A stretch of 64,000 nucleotides of DNA, taken from assembly GCA_016870195.1 (NCBI GenBank), contig VGCC01000003.1, positions 1 to 64,000 on the forward strand, given 5' to 3'. Below are positions 29,472 through 39,685 of the stretch, piece after piece. A program made the position numbers and the translations under genes. The notes under the pieces are model-generated. The model made no database searches. It was not told where the DNA came from and was given only the letters and a program-made list of their open reading frames with translations. This DNA is from Actinomycetota bacterium (GTDB taxonomy: Bacteria > Actinomycetota > Actinomycetes > S36-B12). Position 1 is the stretch's first letter. The number at the start of each line of letters is the position of its first letter.

Positions 29472-30934
29472 CCGAGATCAATGCTGAAGGTGTGCGGCTG
29501 GCATTTGGGCGAACGATCGCGCTGGCTGGTCTGGATGTGACCCTCTCCTCGGGCGAGGTAATCGGTATCGCAGGACCCAACGGCGCTGGGAAGTCCACTT
29601 TCACCCGAGTGCTAGCCGGTGAAGCTCGTGCCGACGCCGGCATCTTCTCATTGGATGGACAGCCGTGGACACCTCAAAGTGATATGAAGACTGTGGCTGT
29701 CGTCCATCAAGAGCCGCAGGTGTGGCCGAATTTGACCGTCGTGAAGAATCTCCTGGTCGGCCAGGAGGGGAAGAGACGTGGCAAAGAAGGTCAAGGCGAC
29801 CGCGTTGGCGACGTACTCGAGAGCCTGGGTCTGGTCGACGTTGCCACGACACAGTTGGATCTTTGCTCATTCGCGACCAGACAGCGTGTGGAGATTGGCC
29901 GAGCGATGCTGCGACAGGCTCGCTGCTACATCTTTGACGAGCCGAACTCGGCTCTGACGGACGAAGAGTCAGAAGCGCTCTTCGCCTTCATGCAGTCGCT
30001 TGCAGCTGAAGGTCACATTGCGATTCTCATCTCCCATCGACTCGGAGACCTAGTCGATCAGTGTGGTGTGGTGCACGTTATCCGTGACGGAATCGTTGCC
30101 AAGTCCCTACGCGGCTCCTCTTTGACGGAGGCGAATATCGCATCCGAACTCGTCAAGGGTTCGGAACCGAGTGCGGCTGTGACCAGCGATAGCAGAAGTG
30201 AAGTTGTTACGCAGAATAGTTTGAGGATCCGTCAGTGGTCGAGCGAATCCGATGAATTCCGTTCCATCGATCTCGACCTGATCCAGGGACAAGTCACTGC
30301 GGTCGTCGGTGTCGAAGGGTCTGGTGGCCGTGAGTTCGTCGCCTCGGTGGCCGGATACCACCCGGCTCGAGGGGACATCGCTTGGGATGTCGGACAGCTA
30401 CTGAATGTCGTCAAGTCAACGGCATTCCTGCCCGCGGATCGCAAGGGGATTCTCTTCGGCAACATGTCGGTCGGAGACAACATCGTTTCAAGACTCGGCT
30501 CTCCCCGGCTATCGCGGAAATCGGGCGTACTTCGCTTACGAGAGAGTCAGACCATCGCTGAACAAAGTATCGCCGCGTTCGGGGTGAAGACGGAAGGACC
30601 GAAGCAGCTGCTAACTGCTCTGAGTGGCGGGAATCAGCAGAAGGTCGCGATCGCATCCGCACTGACGTACGGACCTTCAGTGCTTGCTATCGAGGAACCG
30701 ACGCGAGGCGTTGATGTCGGTAGCAAGCGTGACATCTACGCAACCCTGCAGCAGGCAGCTCGTTCGGGAATGGTCGTGCTTCTCTTTTGCACTGAGATTC
30801 CCGAGGTTTACGAGGCGGCGCACCGAGTATTGGTCATGGACCGCGGTGCAGTGGTGAAGGACCTCAAGGTGTCGGACTTCGACGAGGTGACGGCTCTCGC
30901 TCAGTCCGTCGCCCTCGCTGAACACACCGCATAA
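29468..30934 (+). CDS. sugar ABC transporter ATP-binding protein, duplicated ABC domains (RbsA-like)
   Basis: GPNGAGKSTFTRVLAGE; IFDEPNSALTDEE; LSGGNQQKVAIASALTYGPSVLAIEEPTRGVDVGSKRDIY. ORF opens at 29111; GTG 29468 overlaps permease stop. Confidence 0.92.
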   Translation: MTEINAEGVRLAFGRTIALAGLDVTLSSGEVIGIAGPNGAGKSTFTRVLAGEARADAGIFSLDGQPWTPQSDMKTVAVVHQEPQVWPNLTVVKNLLVGQEGKRRGKEGQGDRVGDVLESLGLVDVATTQLDLCSFATRQRVEIGRAMLRQARCYIFDEPNSALTDEESEALFAFMQSLAAEGHIAILISHRLGDLVDQCGVVHVIRDGIVAKSLRGSSLTEANIASELVKGSEPSAAVTSDSRSEVVTQNSLRIRQWSSESDEFRSIDLDLIQGQVTAVVGVEGSGGREFVASVAGYHPARGDIAWDVGQLLNVVKSTAFLPADRKGILFGNMSVGDNIVSRLGSPRLSRKSGVLRLRESQTIAEQSIAAFGVKTEGPKQLLTALSGGNQQKVAIASALTYGPSVLAIEEPTRGVDVGSKRDIYATLQQAARSGMVVLLFCTEIPEVYEAAHRVLVMDRGAVVKDLKVSDFDEVTALAQSVALAEHTA

Positions 30935-30979
30935 AGCACGCTTTAGCCATTCACATATCGAGAAGGGATTCGAGGACGC

Positions 30980-33079
30980 ATGACCAAGCGAGACGATCGA
31001 AGCTGGCGTATCGGGATTGATACGGGAGGCACCTTCACGGATCTAGTGGCTGTCGACTCAAGTGGCAACACCATCTTGAGAAAGGTGAGTTCAACCCCGG
31101 CGAAACCCTCCCTCGCGGTCTTCGAAGCGTTGGCCCGAACGGAAGTGAACCTCGATGAAGAACTCGAGCGATTCATCCTCGGGACGACTATCGTCACGAA
31201 CGCGGTCATTCAGCGCAAGGGAGCCGAAACCATCCTGCTGACGACTGCAGGCTTCGAAGACGTTCTCTACATTCAGCGCATCGATCGTCCCAAGATGTAT
31301 GACCTCCAGTGGGTTAAGGCGGCGCCCTACGCGCTGCGTCGCAACACCATAGGAGTGCCGGGGCGAGTCCTAGCCGATGGCTCGATTCGCGAGGATCTGA
31401 CGCAGGCAGATCTCGTTGCCGTCGGTGACAGCATCGAGGCTCTGTTGGCGGGCAACGCAGACATGGCCGTTGCCGTTGCCTTTCTTTTCAGCTATCTGAA
31501 TGACACCCACGAGCGCCTCGTTGGTGACTACTTGGCACAGAGGTTCCCGGACTTGCCGATCTCGTTGTCGTGCGATGTGGCTCCCGTTTGGCGCGAATAC
31601 GAACGCACGAGCACGACGGTCATGGACGCCTACTGCCAGCGCGTGGCGAGGGGCTTCCTCCAGGAGATGACCAAGGGACTCGAGGATCTGGGTATCCGCG
31701 AGCGCTCAGCGCTGATGAAGTCGAACGGCGGCCAAGTGCCGATCGATCACGCGGCTAGCCGACCCATCGATATGGTCCTGTCCGGCCTTTCCGGGGGAAT
31801 GATCGCCGGGCACTTCTGGTCTCAGCAGTTGAATTCCTCGCGAGCCGTCTCTTTGGATATGGGCGGAACGAGCGCGGATGTCGGCGTGATTATCGATGGT
31901 CGGTTGGGCTTCTCGGGGACCCATGAAATCGAGTGGGGCATTCCGATCACGATTCCGGTGATCGACGTGACCACTATCGGTGCGGGCGGAAGCTCCATTG
32001 CGGCTATCGACTACGGGGGCCTGCTTCGAGTCGGTCCGGAAAGTGCCGGTGCCGACCCGGGGCCTGCTTGCTACGGCAAGGGAGGCGTAAACGCGACGAT
32101 CACCGATGCGAATGTGGTGCTGGGTCGACTCGACCCGAGCTTCTTCCTTGGAGGCGAGCTTTCGCTCGATGCGGATCTGGCAAGCAAGGCCGTCGAAGGC
32201 ATTGCCCAAGAACTCGACCTGGATCTTGTGTCCACGGCGAATGCCATCATCGCGGTAGCCGTGGACAACATGGCGGGAGCGGTTCGCCTCGTCACAGTCG
32301 ATCGTGGTTACGACTACCGGGATTTCGATCTCATCGCATTTGGAGGGGCCGGTCCTCTACATGCGGCGCGCATCGCCGATCGCCTCGGAATGCGTCGAGC
32401 GATCATTCCTCCTTCACCCGGTTTGGTGTCAGCCTTTGGAACGCTCATCGCCGATGAACGCATTGACCAGCGGATCACTCTGGTGCGGCGTCTCGATGAT
32501 CCCTCGAATGATCTACCGGTCGCACTCGCTGGCTTGGCGAATGCTCTGGTGAAATCGATGATCGAGCAGACGGGGGCCGACCAGGCAGATGTCCTCGCGG
32601 AAACGTCGGTGTCTTGCCGGTACGTAGGACAGAACTACGAGCAAGAAGTGCGTACCTACTCTGGACACCTCGATCGATCATTCGAACTTGCCATATCGAT
32701 CGATCCCAACGATCCAAGTTTCCGGGTGTCACTCACGGAGGCCTTCCACGAATCGCACCGTCGTGCTTACGGTTATGCGCTCGAAGATCAGCCGATTGAG
32801 TCGGTGTACTTGGGGGCCACGGCTTTGATCAGAGGTAACCCCGTTCGACCGCAGCCATATAGCGGTGAGGGCAAGCGGACGAAGCGTCAAGTCTGTGTTG
32901 ACGACGGCACCTGGGTGGAAACCGACATCATTGATCGAAATGTCTTGAAGCCAGGCGACCAATTCGCGGGTCCGTTGATCGTCATGGAACCAACATCCAC
33001 GACCTACGTTCCACCGGGTTTCACCATGCAAGTTGATGATGCTCGCTGCCTCGTGCTTTCGAAGGGTGTAGGAGAATGA
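30980..33079 (+). CDS. hyuA: hydantoinase/oxoprolinase-family subunit A (HyuA-like), set 1
   Basis: IGIDTGGTFTDLVAVDSSGNTI, GTTIVTNAVIQRKGAETILLTTAGFEDVL, SLDMGGTSADVGVI, IGAGGSSIAAID. Confidence 0.93.
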   Translation: MTKRDDRSWRIGIDTGGTFTDLVAVDSSGNTILRKVSSTPAKPSLAVFEALARTEVNLDEELERFILGTTIVTNAVIQRKGAETILLTTAGFEDVLYIQRIDRPKMYDLQWVKAAPYALRRNTIGVPGRVLADGSIREDLTQADLVAVGDSIEALLAGNADMAVAVAFLFSYLNDTHERLVGDYLAQRFPDLPISLSCDVAPVWREYERTSTTVMDAYCQRVARGFLQEMTKGLEDLGIRERSALMKSNGGQVPIDHAASRPIDMVLSGLSGGMIAGHFWSQQLNSSRAVSLDMGGTSADVGVIIDGRLGFSGTHEIEWGIPITIPVIDVTTIGAGGSSIAAIDYGGLLRVGPESAGADPGPACYGKGGVNATITDANVVLGRLDPSFFLGGELSLDADLASKAVEGIAQELDLDLVSTANAIIAVAVDNMAGAVRLVTVDRGYDYRDFDLIAFGGAGPLHAARIADRLGMRRAIIPPSPGLVSAFGTLIADERIDQRITLVRRLDDPSNDLPVALAGLANALVKSMIEQTGADQADVLAETSVSCRYVGQNYEQEVRTYSGHLDRSFELAISIDPNDPSFRVSLTEAFHESHRRAYGYALEDQPIESVYLGATALIRGNPVRPQPYSGEGKRTKRQVCVDDGTWVETDIIDRNVLKPGDQFAGPLIVMEPTSTTYVPPGFTMQVDDARCLVLSKGVGE

Positions 33080-34845
33080 CTAAGCCAGAACGTCATGACA
33101 ACATCGGCCTGACGCTGCTGAACCAAAACCTCGTGAACATCTGCGATGAGATGGCAGTATCCATGATGCGGACGGCCTATTCACCGATCTTCTCGGAGGG
33201 ACTGGACTTCTCGACGCTCATCCTCGATGAACACGGGAACCTAGTGGCCACGGCCGGATTGAATCCGGCGATGCTCGGTGCCTCTCTCTACGCGGCAACG
33301 TGGATCATCCAAGAAGTAGGTGCGGAGAACTTCGAAGAAGGCGATATTTGGATCTACAACGATCCCTATCGAGGTGGCTCCCACATGCCGGAGCACATGA
33401 TGATTCTCCCGATCTACATCGACGGTGAGATCGTCGCTTACGTAGGCAACATCGCTCACATGGCCGAGATCGGCGGTATGGCCGCGGGGTCTTTCTCGGC
33501 AACCGCAACCGACATCTACCAAGAAGGTCTGCGCCTGCCACCCGTGAAACTGTTCGAGCGCGGAGAACCGGTCAAAGACATTTGGCGGATCGTCCTGACC
33601 AACCACCGGACTCCCGCGAACTCGTGGGGAGACCTGCATGCGATGTTGGGCTCTCTCTATATCGGAGAGCGCCGGCTGCGGCAGTTGATCGAAGAGCGCG
33701 GGGTTCCGAACATCCGGAAGAGTTTCACCCAATTGCAGGATTTCGCCGAGCAACATATTCGTGACGAGATTCAAGCGCTCCCGGACGGTGTCTATTGCGC
33801 GGAAGATCGATTTGATGACGACGGTATTGGCAATACGCCGTATTACATCCGCTTGACCATGATTATCGATGGAGACAGGGTCGTCTTCGATTTCACTGGC
33901 AGTGATCCACAGGCAGCAGGAGCAATCAACGCACCGTATGTCGTAACACTCTCTGGATCGTTGAATGGGTTGCTGTACTTCCTGGGACGCCGTCTTCCCG
34001 TGAATGCGGGTATCTCGCGTGCTGTGCGCGTGGTGACGCAATCGGGAACAATCTGCAACGTTCGTCACCCCGGTGCATGTGTGGGTGGTCAAACCGAGTA
34101 CCAACCGAAACTGATCGAGATGATCGTGAGCGGCATCCTCTCGAAACTCGGACCTGACCGGGCCACCGCGGGAACGGGTAACACTTCGCTGAACTTCCTA
34201 TTCGGCGGTATTGATCCAAAGACACACGAGTACTTCGCTCACTACCACTTTGAAGGCCATGGATGGGGTGGCCGCAAAACCCTGGACGGCAACAGTGCCC
34301 AAATCATGCTCCACGCGAATTGCCGGAATACGCCAGTTGAGATCTTCGAGACTCGCTATCCGTGGCTACATCACGATTACTCCTTGAGTCAGGGAACAGC
34401 TGGAGCGGGTGAACATCGAGGTGGACTCGGAGTCAGTCGAGACATCGAAGTTCTCGGGGACGTGATCACGGTCAGCGTCCTCGCCGATCGTGGCGAGCGT
34501 CGACCGGAGGGAATCTTGGGCGGGGCCCCTGGATCGCTCACCGAAGTGCTGGTGAAGAGGGCGGGATCTGATGAGTTTCAGGATTTTCGGGTCGCGGAAG
34601 GTTCCAAGAGTCTGACCAAGTTCGTGAATGTCCGACTCAAGAAGGGTGATGTTGTTCGTCTCGTCTCACCCTCCGGTGGTGGTTACGGTGATCCTCTCGA
34701 TCGAGAGCCCGCACTTGTCTTGAGCGACGTCATCGATCGCTTCATCACGAAGGAACAAGCGCTCGAGGAGTACGGGGTCGTCATCACACCCGATACAACT
34801 GTCGATTTGGCAGCTACAGCGACCGCAAGGAGCAAGAGAAAATGA
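33076..34845 (+). CDS. hyuB: hydantoinase/oxoprolinase-family subunit B (HyuB-like), set 1
   Basis: AVSMMRTAYSPIFSEGLDFSTLILDEHGNLVA..., IYNDPYRGGSHMPEHMMI, GTAGAGEHRGGLGVSRDIEVL, SPSGGGYGDPLDREP; 4-nt overlap with HyuA. Confidence 0.93.
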   Translation: MTKPERHDNIGLTLLNQNLVNICDEMAVSMMRTAYSPIFSEGLDFSTLILDEHGNLVATAGLNPAMLGASLYAATWIIQEVGAENFEEGDIWIYNDPYRGGSHMPEHMMILPIYIDGEIVAYVGNIAHMAEIGGMAAGSFSATATDIYQEGLRLPPVKLFERGEPVKDIWRIVLTNHRTPANSWGDLHAMLGSLYIGERRLRQLIEERGVPNIRKSFTQLQDFAEQHIRDEIQALPDGVYCAEDRFDDDGIGNTPYYIRLTMIIDGDRVVFDFTGSDPQAAGAINAPYVVTLSGSLNGLLYFLGRRLPVNAGISRAVRVVTQSGTICNVRHPGACVGGQTEYQPKLIEMIVSGILSKLGPDRATAGTGNTSLNFLFGGIDPKTHEYFAHYHFEGHGWGGRKTLDGNSAQIMLHANCRNTPVEIFETRYPWLHHDYSLSQGTAGAGEHRGGLGVSRDIEVLGDVITVSVLADRGERRPEGILGGAPGSLTEVLVKRAGSDEFQDFRVAEGSKSLTKFVNVRLKKGDVVRLVSPSGGGYGDPLDREPALVLSDVIDRFITKEQALEEYGVVITPDTTVDLAATATARSKRK

Positions 34846-35054
34846 TTTGTGTTGAATTCAAGAAGGCATGGAACGACACCTCAGTCGAGAATTGCGACGT
34901 CTGTGGGAACCTCTTGATAAACCGATATTGGGAGTTCACGCATACGGACGGACGCACCTATCGGGCGTGTCGTCAAGACGACGAGGAGCTCCTTCGCTGG
35001 CTCGATGAGCAGCGTCAACGTCCCGGGTATGCGGATTTCCTGAGCCTGTCATGA
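34842..35054 (+). CDS. small zinc-ribbon-like protein (70 aa), candidate third subunit of HyuAB set 1 (acetone-carboxylase-gamma-like context)
   Basis: MICVEFKKAWNDTSVENCDVCGNLLINRYWEFTHTDGRTYRACRQDDEELLRWLDEQ; ATGA overlaps on both sides. Confidence 0.75.
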   Translation: MICVEFKKAWNDTSVENCDVCGNLLINRYWEFTHTDGRTYRACRQDDEELLRWLDEQRQRPGYADFLSLS

Positions 35055-35812
35055 GCAGTCGCGGATGGGCCGTGATCACGGGCGCAACTCGCGGGATCGG
35101 CTGGAGTATCGCAGAGCGTCTGGCGTCGGATGGCTATGCCATATGGGCTACCGGGCGTGACACGGATCGACTCGAGAAGTTGTTGGAGCTTCTCGAGGGA
35201 CGTGGAGCGACAGTTCGGACAAGCGCGGTCGATCTTGCGGTTCCCTCGGATGTCGACACCTATGCCAAGACCGTGTTGAATGAGGTGGGGAGTGTCACGT
35301 GTCTCGTGAATAACGCCGGATTCGCGGAGGTATTCCCGTTCAGCGATGTGCCAAGTCGCGTCTGGCGGGACACGTTCCAAGTGAATCTCAATGCGGCTCT
35401 CGACCTGACGATCCAATTCCACGAGGCCATGCCCGCTGGAAGTTCCATCGTCAATGTCGGGTCGATTCTGGGAACGATGTCCACGAAATCTGTGACTCCG
35501 TACGTAATTTCCAAGGGTGCGCTGCATCACGCAACCAAGGTTCTGGCGCTCGAATTGGCGCCACGCGGCATACGGGTGAATGCGGTCGCACCAGGCTTTA
35601 TCGCAACCGACATGTTCGCCGAGGGTCACACGGAGGAGAACAAGGTCCGCATTGCCCGAACTCACCCCATCGGGCGCGTCGGTACTCCGGAAGAGGTAGC
35701 CGCGGCCGTGTCCTTCTTGTGCTCGGACGCTGCGTCCTTCATCACCGGTGTTGTGCTGCCGGTGGATGGGGGACTGGCCGCGACCATGGTGATCCAGGAT
35801 CTGGGTGGATAA
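35051..35812 (+). CDS. short-chain dehydrogenase/reductase
   Basis: AVITGATRGIGWSIAERLA; CLVNNAGFAEV; YVISKGALHHATKVLALELAPRGIRVNAVAPGFIATDM. Confidence 0.93.
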   Translation: MSSRGWAVITGATRGIGWSIAERLASDGYAIWATGRDTDRLEKLLELLEGRGATVRTSAVDLAVPSDVDTYAKTVLNEVGSVTCLVNNAGFAEVFPFSDVPSRVWRDTFQVNLNAALDLTIQFHEAMPAGSSIVNVGSILGTMSTKSVTPYVISKGALHHATKVLALELAPRGIRVNAVAPGFIATDMFAEGHTEENKVRIARTHPIGRVGTPEEVAAAVSFLCSDAASFITGVVLPVDGGLAATMVIQDLGG

Positions 35813-36765
35813 TGAGTGAAGACGTCCTCACCGTTGCGCTCGTCGACTCGGATTTTGACGACAGTGACCTGGAACGAGCGGTCGTAGAAGGTCTCGGGCT
35901 GCGATTCGTGGATGCTCGGTTCACCTCTGATCGACGTGCGATTCTCCATTCGGCAGTTGGTGCCATCGTTCAATATGAGTCTGTCGATCGCACCTTTCTT
36001 GATGCAGCTCCGCGCCTAACCGCCGTCGGTACGTATGGCGTCGGGACCGACCACATTGATGTTTCCCTAGCCGAGTCCAGAGGTGTCCAGGTCCTTTGCG
36101 TCCAGGACTATTGCACCCAGGAAGTTGCGGATCACACCCTCGCGCTGGTGCTGGCTGCCCTTCGGGGCGTTGTCCCGCTCGACGCAGTCGTCCACGCTGG
36201 TCATTGGCCACCTTCCGGAGAAGTGGGCAACTTACGAGTTCTCGCTGACTGCACCTATGCGATTGTTGGCTTCGGAAAGATCGGCCAGGCGGTTGCCAAA
36301 CGCGTGTCCGGGTTCGGTGGACGAGTACGTGCCTACGATCCATTCATCTCTCGCGAGAAGTGCGCTGCGCTGGGCGTGACATCTGTCTCACTCGAAGAAG
36401 CATTTGAGTCGGACATCGTCTCGCTTCACCTCCCGCTAACGGAAGAGACTCGTCAGATCGTCGGAGACTCGCTGTTGGCTCGTCTCCCGGAGGGTGCGCT
36501 CCTGGTGAATGTTTCCCGTGGTGATGTCGTCGATCAGGACGCGTTGGCGGCGGCGATCGCCGCGGGACGCATATCGGCTGCACTAGACGTTCTCGGGAGT
36601 GAACCACCGCTAGTAGGCCAAATCGAGGCCCTCGGTTCGACGACCATTGTGACGCCCCACGCAGCGTGGTTTTCGCGAAACGCAGAGCAACGGGTGCGCG
36701 AATCAGCAGCATCAGCCGTTGCGTTGCACGTGCGTGATCACTTGAAGGATAGGAAAGGTGCTTAA
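35812..36765 (+). CDS. D-isomer-specific 2-hydroxyacid dehydrogenase
   Basis: AIVGFGKIGQAVAKRVSGFGGRVRAYDPF; SLHLPLTEETRQIVGDSLLARLPEGALLVNVSRGDVVDQDAL. Confidence 0.93.
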   Translation: MSEDVLTVALVDSDFDDSDLERAVVEGLGLRFVDARFTSDRRAILHSAVGAIVQYESVDRTFLDAAPRLTAVGTYGVGTDHIDVSLAESRGVQVLCVQDYCTQEVADHTLALVLAALRGVVPLDAVVHAGHWPPSGEVGNLRVLADCTYAIVGFGKIGQAVAKRVSGFGGRVRAYDPFISREKCAALGVTSVSLEEAFESDIVSLHLPLTEETRQIVGDSLLARLPEGALLVNVSRGDVVDQDALAAAIAAGRISAALDVLGSEPPLVGQIEALGSTTIVTPHAAWFSRNAEQRVRESAASAVALHVRDHLKDRKGA

Positions 36766-36768
36766 TCC

Positions 36769-37686
36769 ATGAATACAACCGCAGCACTCACCGGAGTACT
36801 CCCCGTACTTCAAACGCCCTTTTCCGAGGGTGACGAGATCGACTACGACGTCTTGGAGGGCGAAGTCCACTGGCTTCTCAACATGGGAGCTGATGGCATT
36901 GTCGTAGGAATGGTCTCCGAGGTCCTCCGCCTCTCGGATCAGGAGAAGGACGATCTTGGACGGTTCCTCGGCACTCTGGCGGCCAATGCCAAGACGCATT
37001 TCGTCATGAGTGTGGGTGCGGAAAGCACCAAAGTGGCTGTCCTCAACGGGCAGCGTGCGGAAGCAAACGGGGCGACGGAAGTCATGGCCATTCCACCCAT
37101 CTCGGTAGCCCTACCCGAGTCGGAGATCTACGACTACTACCAGGCCCTCCTCTCCACAGTGTCTATTCCGGTCATCGTCCAGGACGCCAGTGGTTACGTC
37201 GGATCCGTCCTATCGATCGAACTCATGGCTCGGCTCCAAAGCGAGTTCGGCCCGCAGGTGCTGTTCAAACCCGAAGCTCAGCCGATTGGACCGCGCCTTA
37301 CCCTGCTGCGCGATGCGACGGGTCGATCCGCCCAGGTCTATGAGGGGACCGGTGGCATTAGCCTCATTGACAGCATTCGACGTGGAATCGCCGGGACGAT
37401 GCCTGGGTCGGATGTGTGCTGGTCCATCATCGAAATGTGGAGGGCTGGTCAAGCGGGTGATTTCGCTCGTGCCTATGAGATTCAAGGTCCGCTTCTCGCA
37501 CTCCTGACCATTCAAAACACGCTTGATGCGTTTCTCGCTGTCGAAAAGCACCTCCTTGTTCGACAGGGGATCTTAAAGAACACTAGGCGCCGAACCCCGG
37601 TGGGTTTCGTTATGGATGACGAGACGACCAAGGAAATCGATCGCGCGTTCGAGGCCCTATTACACGTGTGTGGGCGCCAACTGTGA
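36769..37686 (+). CDS. DHDPS/NAL-family aldolase or dehydratase (2-keto-3-deoxy acid type)
   Basis: TGVLPVLQTPFSEGDEIDYDVLEGEVHWLLNMGADGIVVGMVSEVLRLSDQEK; (beta/alpha)8 family pattern; VLFKPEAQPIG near Schiff-base Lys position. Confidence 0.88.
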   Translation: MNTTAALTGVLPVLQTPFSEGDEIDYDVLEGEVHWLLNMGADGIVVGMVSEVLRLSDQEKDDLGRFLGTLAANAKTHFVMSVGAESTKVAVLNGQRAEANGATEVMAIPPISVALPESEIYDYYQALLSTVSIPVIVQDASGYVGSVLSIELMARLQSEFGPQVLFKPEAQPIGPRLTLLRDATGRSAQVYEGTGGISLIDSIRRGIAGTMPGSDVCWSIIEMWRAGQAGDFARAYEIQGPLLALLTIQNTLDAFLAVEKHLLVRQGILKNTRRRTPVGFVMDDETTKEIDRAFEALLHVCGRQL

Positions 37687-37715
37687 GTGCGTGAGCTTCG
37701 CAGAGAGGGATAACT

Positions 37716-38465
37716 GTGGATTCCATCGTTGTGACCGGAGCGTGTGGCGTTATTGGGGAAGCGTTCGTCCGACGGGCGCATGCCCGCGGTCATCACCTCG
37801 TCTTGACCGATGTCAGGATCGACGCCCTGGAGCACCTACAGGAATCTTGCCAACTGCGAAAGGAGGCGACGACGCTTCTCGCTGGCGATCTGCGAGATGA
37901 GGCATTTGTGGAAGAAGTAATCATGGCGGCACGCACCTCCAGACGTCTGGCTGCGACCGTTAACGTCGCTGGAATTCATGGGCCGGTAGGCGCGAGCCCG
38001 AACGTCGCACTCGACGACTTCCGTCAAACGCTTGAGATCAATGTGTTGGCTCTCACGAAATTATGTCAGCTGAGCATCGCTGAATTCGTTGCTACAGACA
38101 CGCACGGAAGAATAGTGAACATCGCGTCGGGGGCAGCGATTAGCGGGGCTTCCTTCATGATGTCCTACAACTGCTCTAAACATGCCGTACTCGGTGTCAC
38201 TCGCTGCCTCGCCAAGGAATTCGCCACGCACGGTATCACGGTGAACGCGGTGTGCCCGGGTTATGTGGCGTCCGAAATGGTGGACCACATCCTCCAGAGG
38301 ATCGATGAGACGGTCGGCGTTCCATTCGACCCCATACCGACCATTCCGGCAGGTCGCATGGCGATGCCCGATGAGATCGCGAATGTCATCGAGTACCTGA
38401 CCTTTGATGCGCCCGACTACTTGACGGGCACTGCGATGTTGGTCGATGGGGGGCTGTACGCGTGA
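37716..38465 (+). CDS. short-chain dehydrogenase/reductase
   Basis: SIVVTGACGVIGEAFVRRAHARGH; VNVAGIHGPVG; SYNCSKHAVLGVTRCLAKEFATHGITVNAVCPGYVASEM. Confidence 0.92.
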   Translation: MDSIVVTGACGVIGEAFVRRAHARGHHLVLTDVRIDALEHLQESCQLRKEATTLLAGDLRDEAFVEEVIMAARTSRRLAATVNVAGIHGPVGASPNVALDDFRQTLEINVLALTKLCQLSIAEFVATDTHGRIVNIASGAAISGASFMMSYNCSKHAVLGVTRCLAKEFATHGITVNAVCPGYVASEMVDHILQRIDETVGVPFDPIPTIPAGRMAMPDEIANVIEYLTFDAPDYLTGTAMLVDGGLYA

Positions 38466-39673
38466 CCCACCGGACTCACATCGAATCGGTCGAAACGATA
38501 CTCATCGGTCCTCCAGGTACTCCACCGGCGAAGGGCGTCGGCCGTGAGTGCGTGACCCCGCTCTCGGGTCTCGAAATCGCAGACCACGAAATGCGTTCCG
38601 GACTGCCGCCTGTGGATGTTTGGGGGGTTCTGGTCTTGGTCAGAACCTCGAGCGGACATCTCGGCATCGGTAGTGCCGGATTCGGTAACCGCGTCGCCGC
38701 GACGGTCATCGAATCGAATCTTGCGCCCCTTCTCATCGGACGCGACCCTTTCGATGTGGAAGCCTTGTGGCGACTGATGTATCTATCGACATTGAATTTC
38801 GGTCGTAAAGGTGCCGTGCTTGCCGCAATCAGCGCTCTGGACATCGCCCTGTGGGACGTCCTCGGGAGAATCCTTGATGAGCCCGTCTTCCGCCTCATCG
38901 GGGGACGCACCCGGCCTGCGATACGCGTCTACGCCAGTCGGCTGTACGCCACCGAGGATCTATCGGCGCTTGCACAGGAGGCGCGCGGTTATGTGGATGC
39001 GGGATTCACGGCAGTCAAGCAGCGCTTGGCATATGGCCCGAGGGATGGAAAGATCGGAATGCAACGCAATCTCGAGCTCGTGCAGGCGGTTGCGAGCGTT
39101 CTTCCCAGCGACGTCGAGCACATGGTCGATGCCTACATGGGTTGGGACTCGTGGTATGCCGCCCGGATGATCCGAATGATCGAGAATGCGGGTATCGAGC
39201 TGGCATGGGTAGAGGAGCCGCTTCCCCCGGACAACGTCTCCTCGCTCGCCGAGTTGAGAACGAATGTGGGTACCCCGATTGCGGCTGGTGAGCACGAGTA
39301 CACGCGGTACGGCGTTCATGACCTCTTGACCCACAAGGCCGTCGATGTGCTGCAGACGGACATGAACCGAACGGGGGGCATCACCGAAGCGAAAAAGATC
39401 GTCGCGCTAGCCTCGGCTTTCGGCGTTCCGGTGATTCCCCATGCAGGACAGCTGCACAACTATCACGTTGTTATGTCGAGTCCTGGCTGCCCGATGGCAG
39501 AGCATTTCATTCGCCCTCCGCATGGCGTCGTGCCAGACGAAGACGAACTGTTCTATCGGCTCTTCGACGGAGAACCCGATGCGGTCGATGGATTCGTTTA
39601 CTTGGCGGACGGAATTCCTGGGATGGGCTACCAACTCAACGAGCAAGCGATCAAGACGTGGAGAGTCTCGTAG
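38462..39673 (+). CDS. enolase superfamily (MR/MLE) enzyme, paralog 4 (L-rhamnonate dehydratase-like)
   Basis: ALDIALWDVLGRILDEPVFRLIGG; AVKQRLAYG; MVDAYMGWD; LAWVEEPLPPDN; VIPHAGQLHNYHVVMSSP. Confidence 0.9.
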   Translation: MTHRTHIESVETILIGPPGTPPAKGVGRECVTPLSGLEIADHEMRSGLPPVDVWGVLVLVRTSSGHLGIGSAGFGNRVAATVIESNLAPLLIGRDPFDVEALWRLMYLSTLNFGRKGAVLAAISALDIALWDVLGRILDEPVFRLIGGRTRPAIRVYASRLYATEDLSALAQEARGYVDAGFTAVKQRLAYGPRDGKIGMQRNLELVQAVASVLPSDVEHMVDAYMGWDSWYAARMIRMIENAGIELAWVEEPLPPDNVSSLAELRTNVGTPIAAGEHEYTRYGVHDLLTHKAVDVLQTDMNRTGGITEAKKIVALASAFGVPVIPHAGQLHNYHVVMSSPGCPMAEHFIRPPHGVVPDEDELFYRLFDGEPDAVDGFVYLADGIPGMGYQLNEQAIKTWRVS

Positions 39674-39685
39674 TCAGTGATGACA

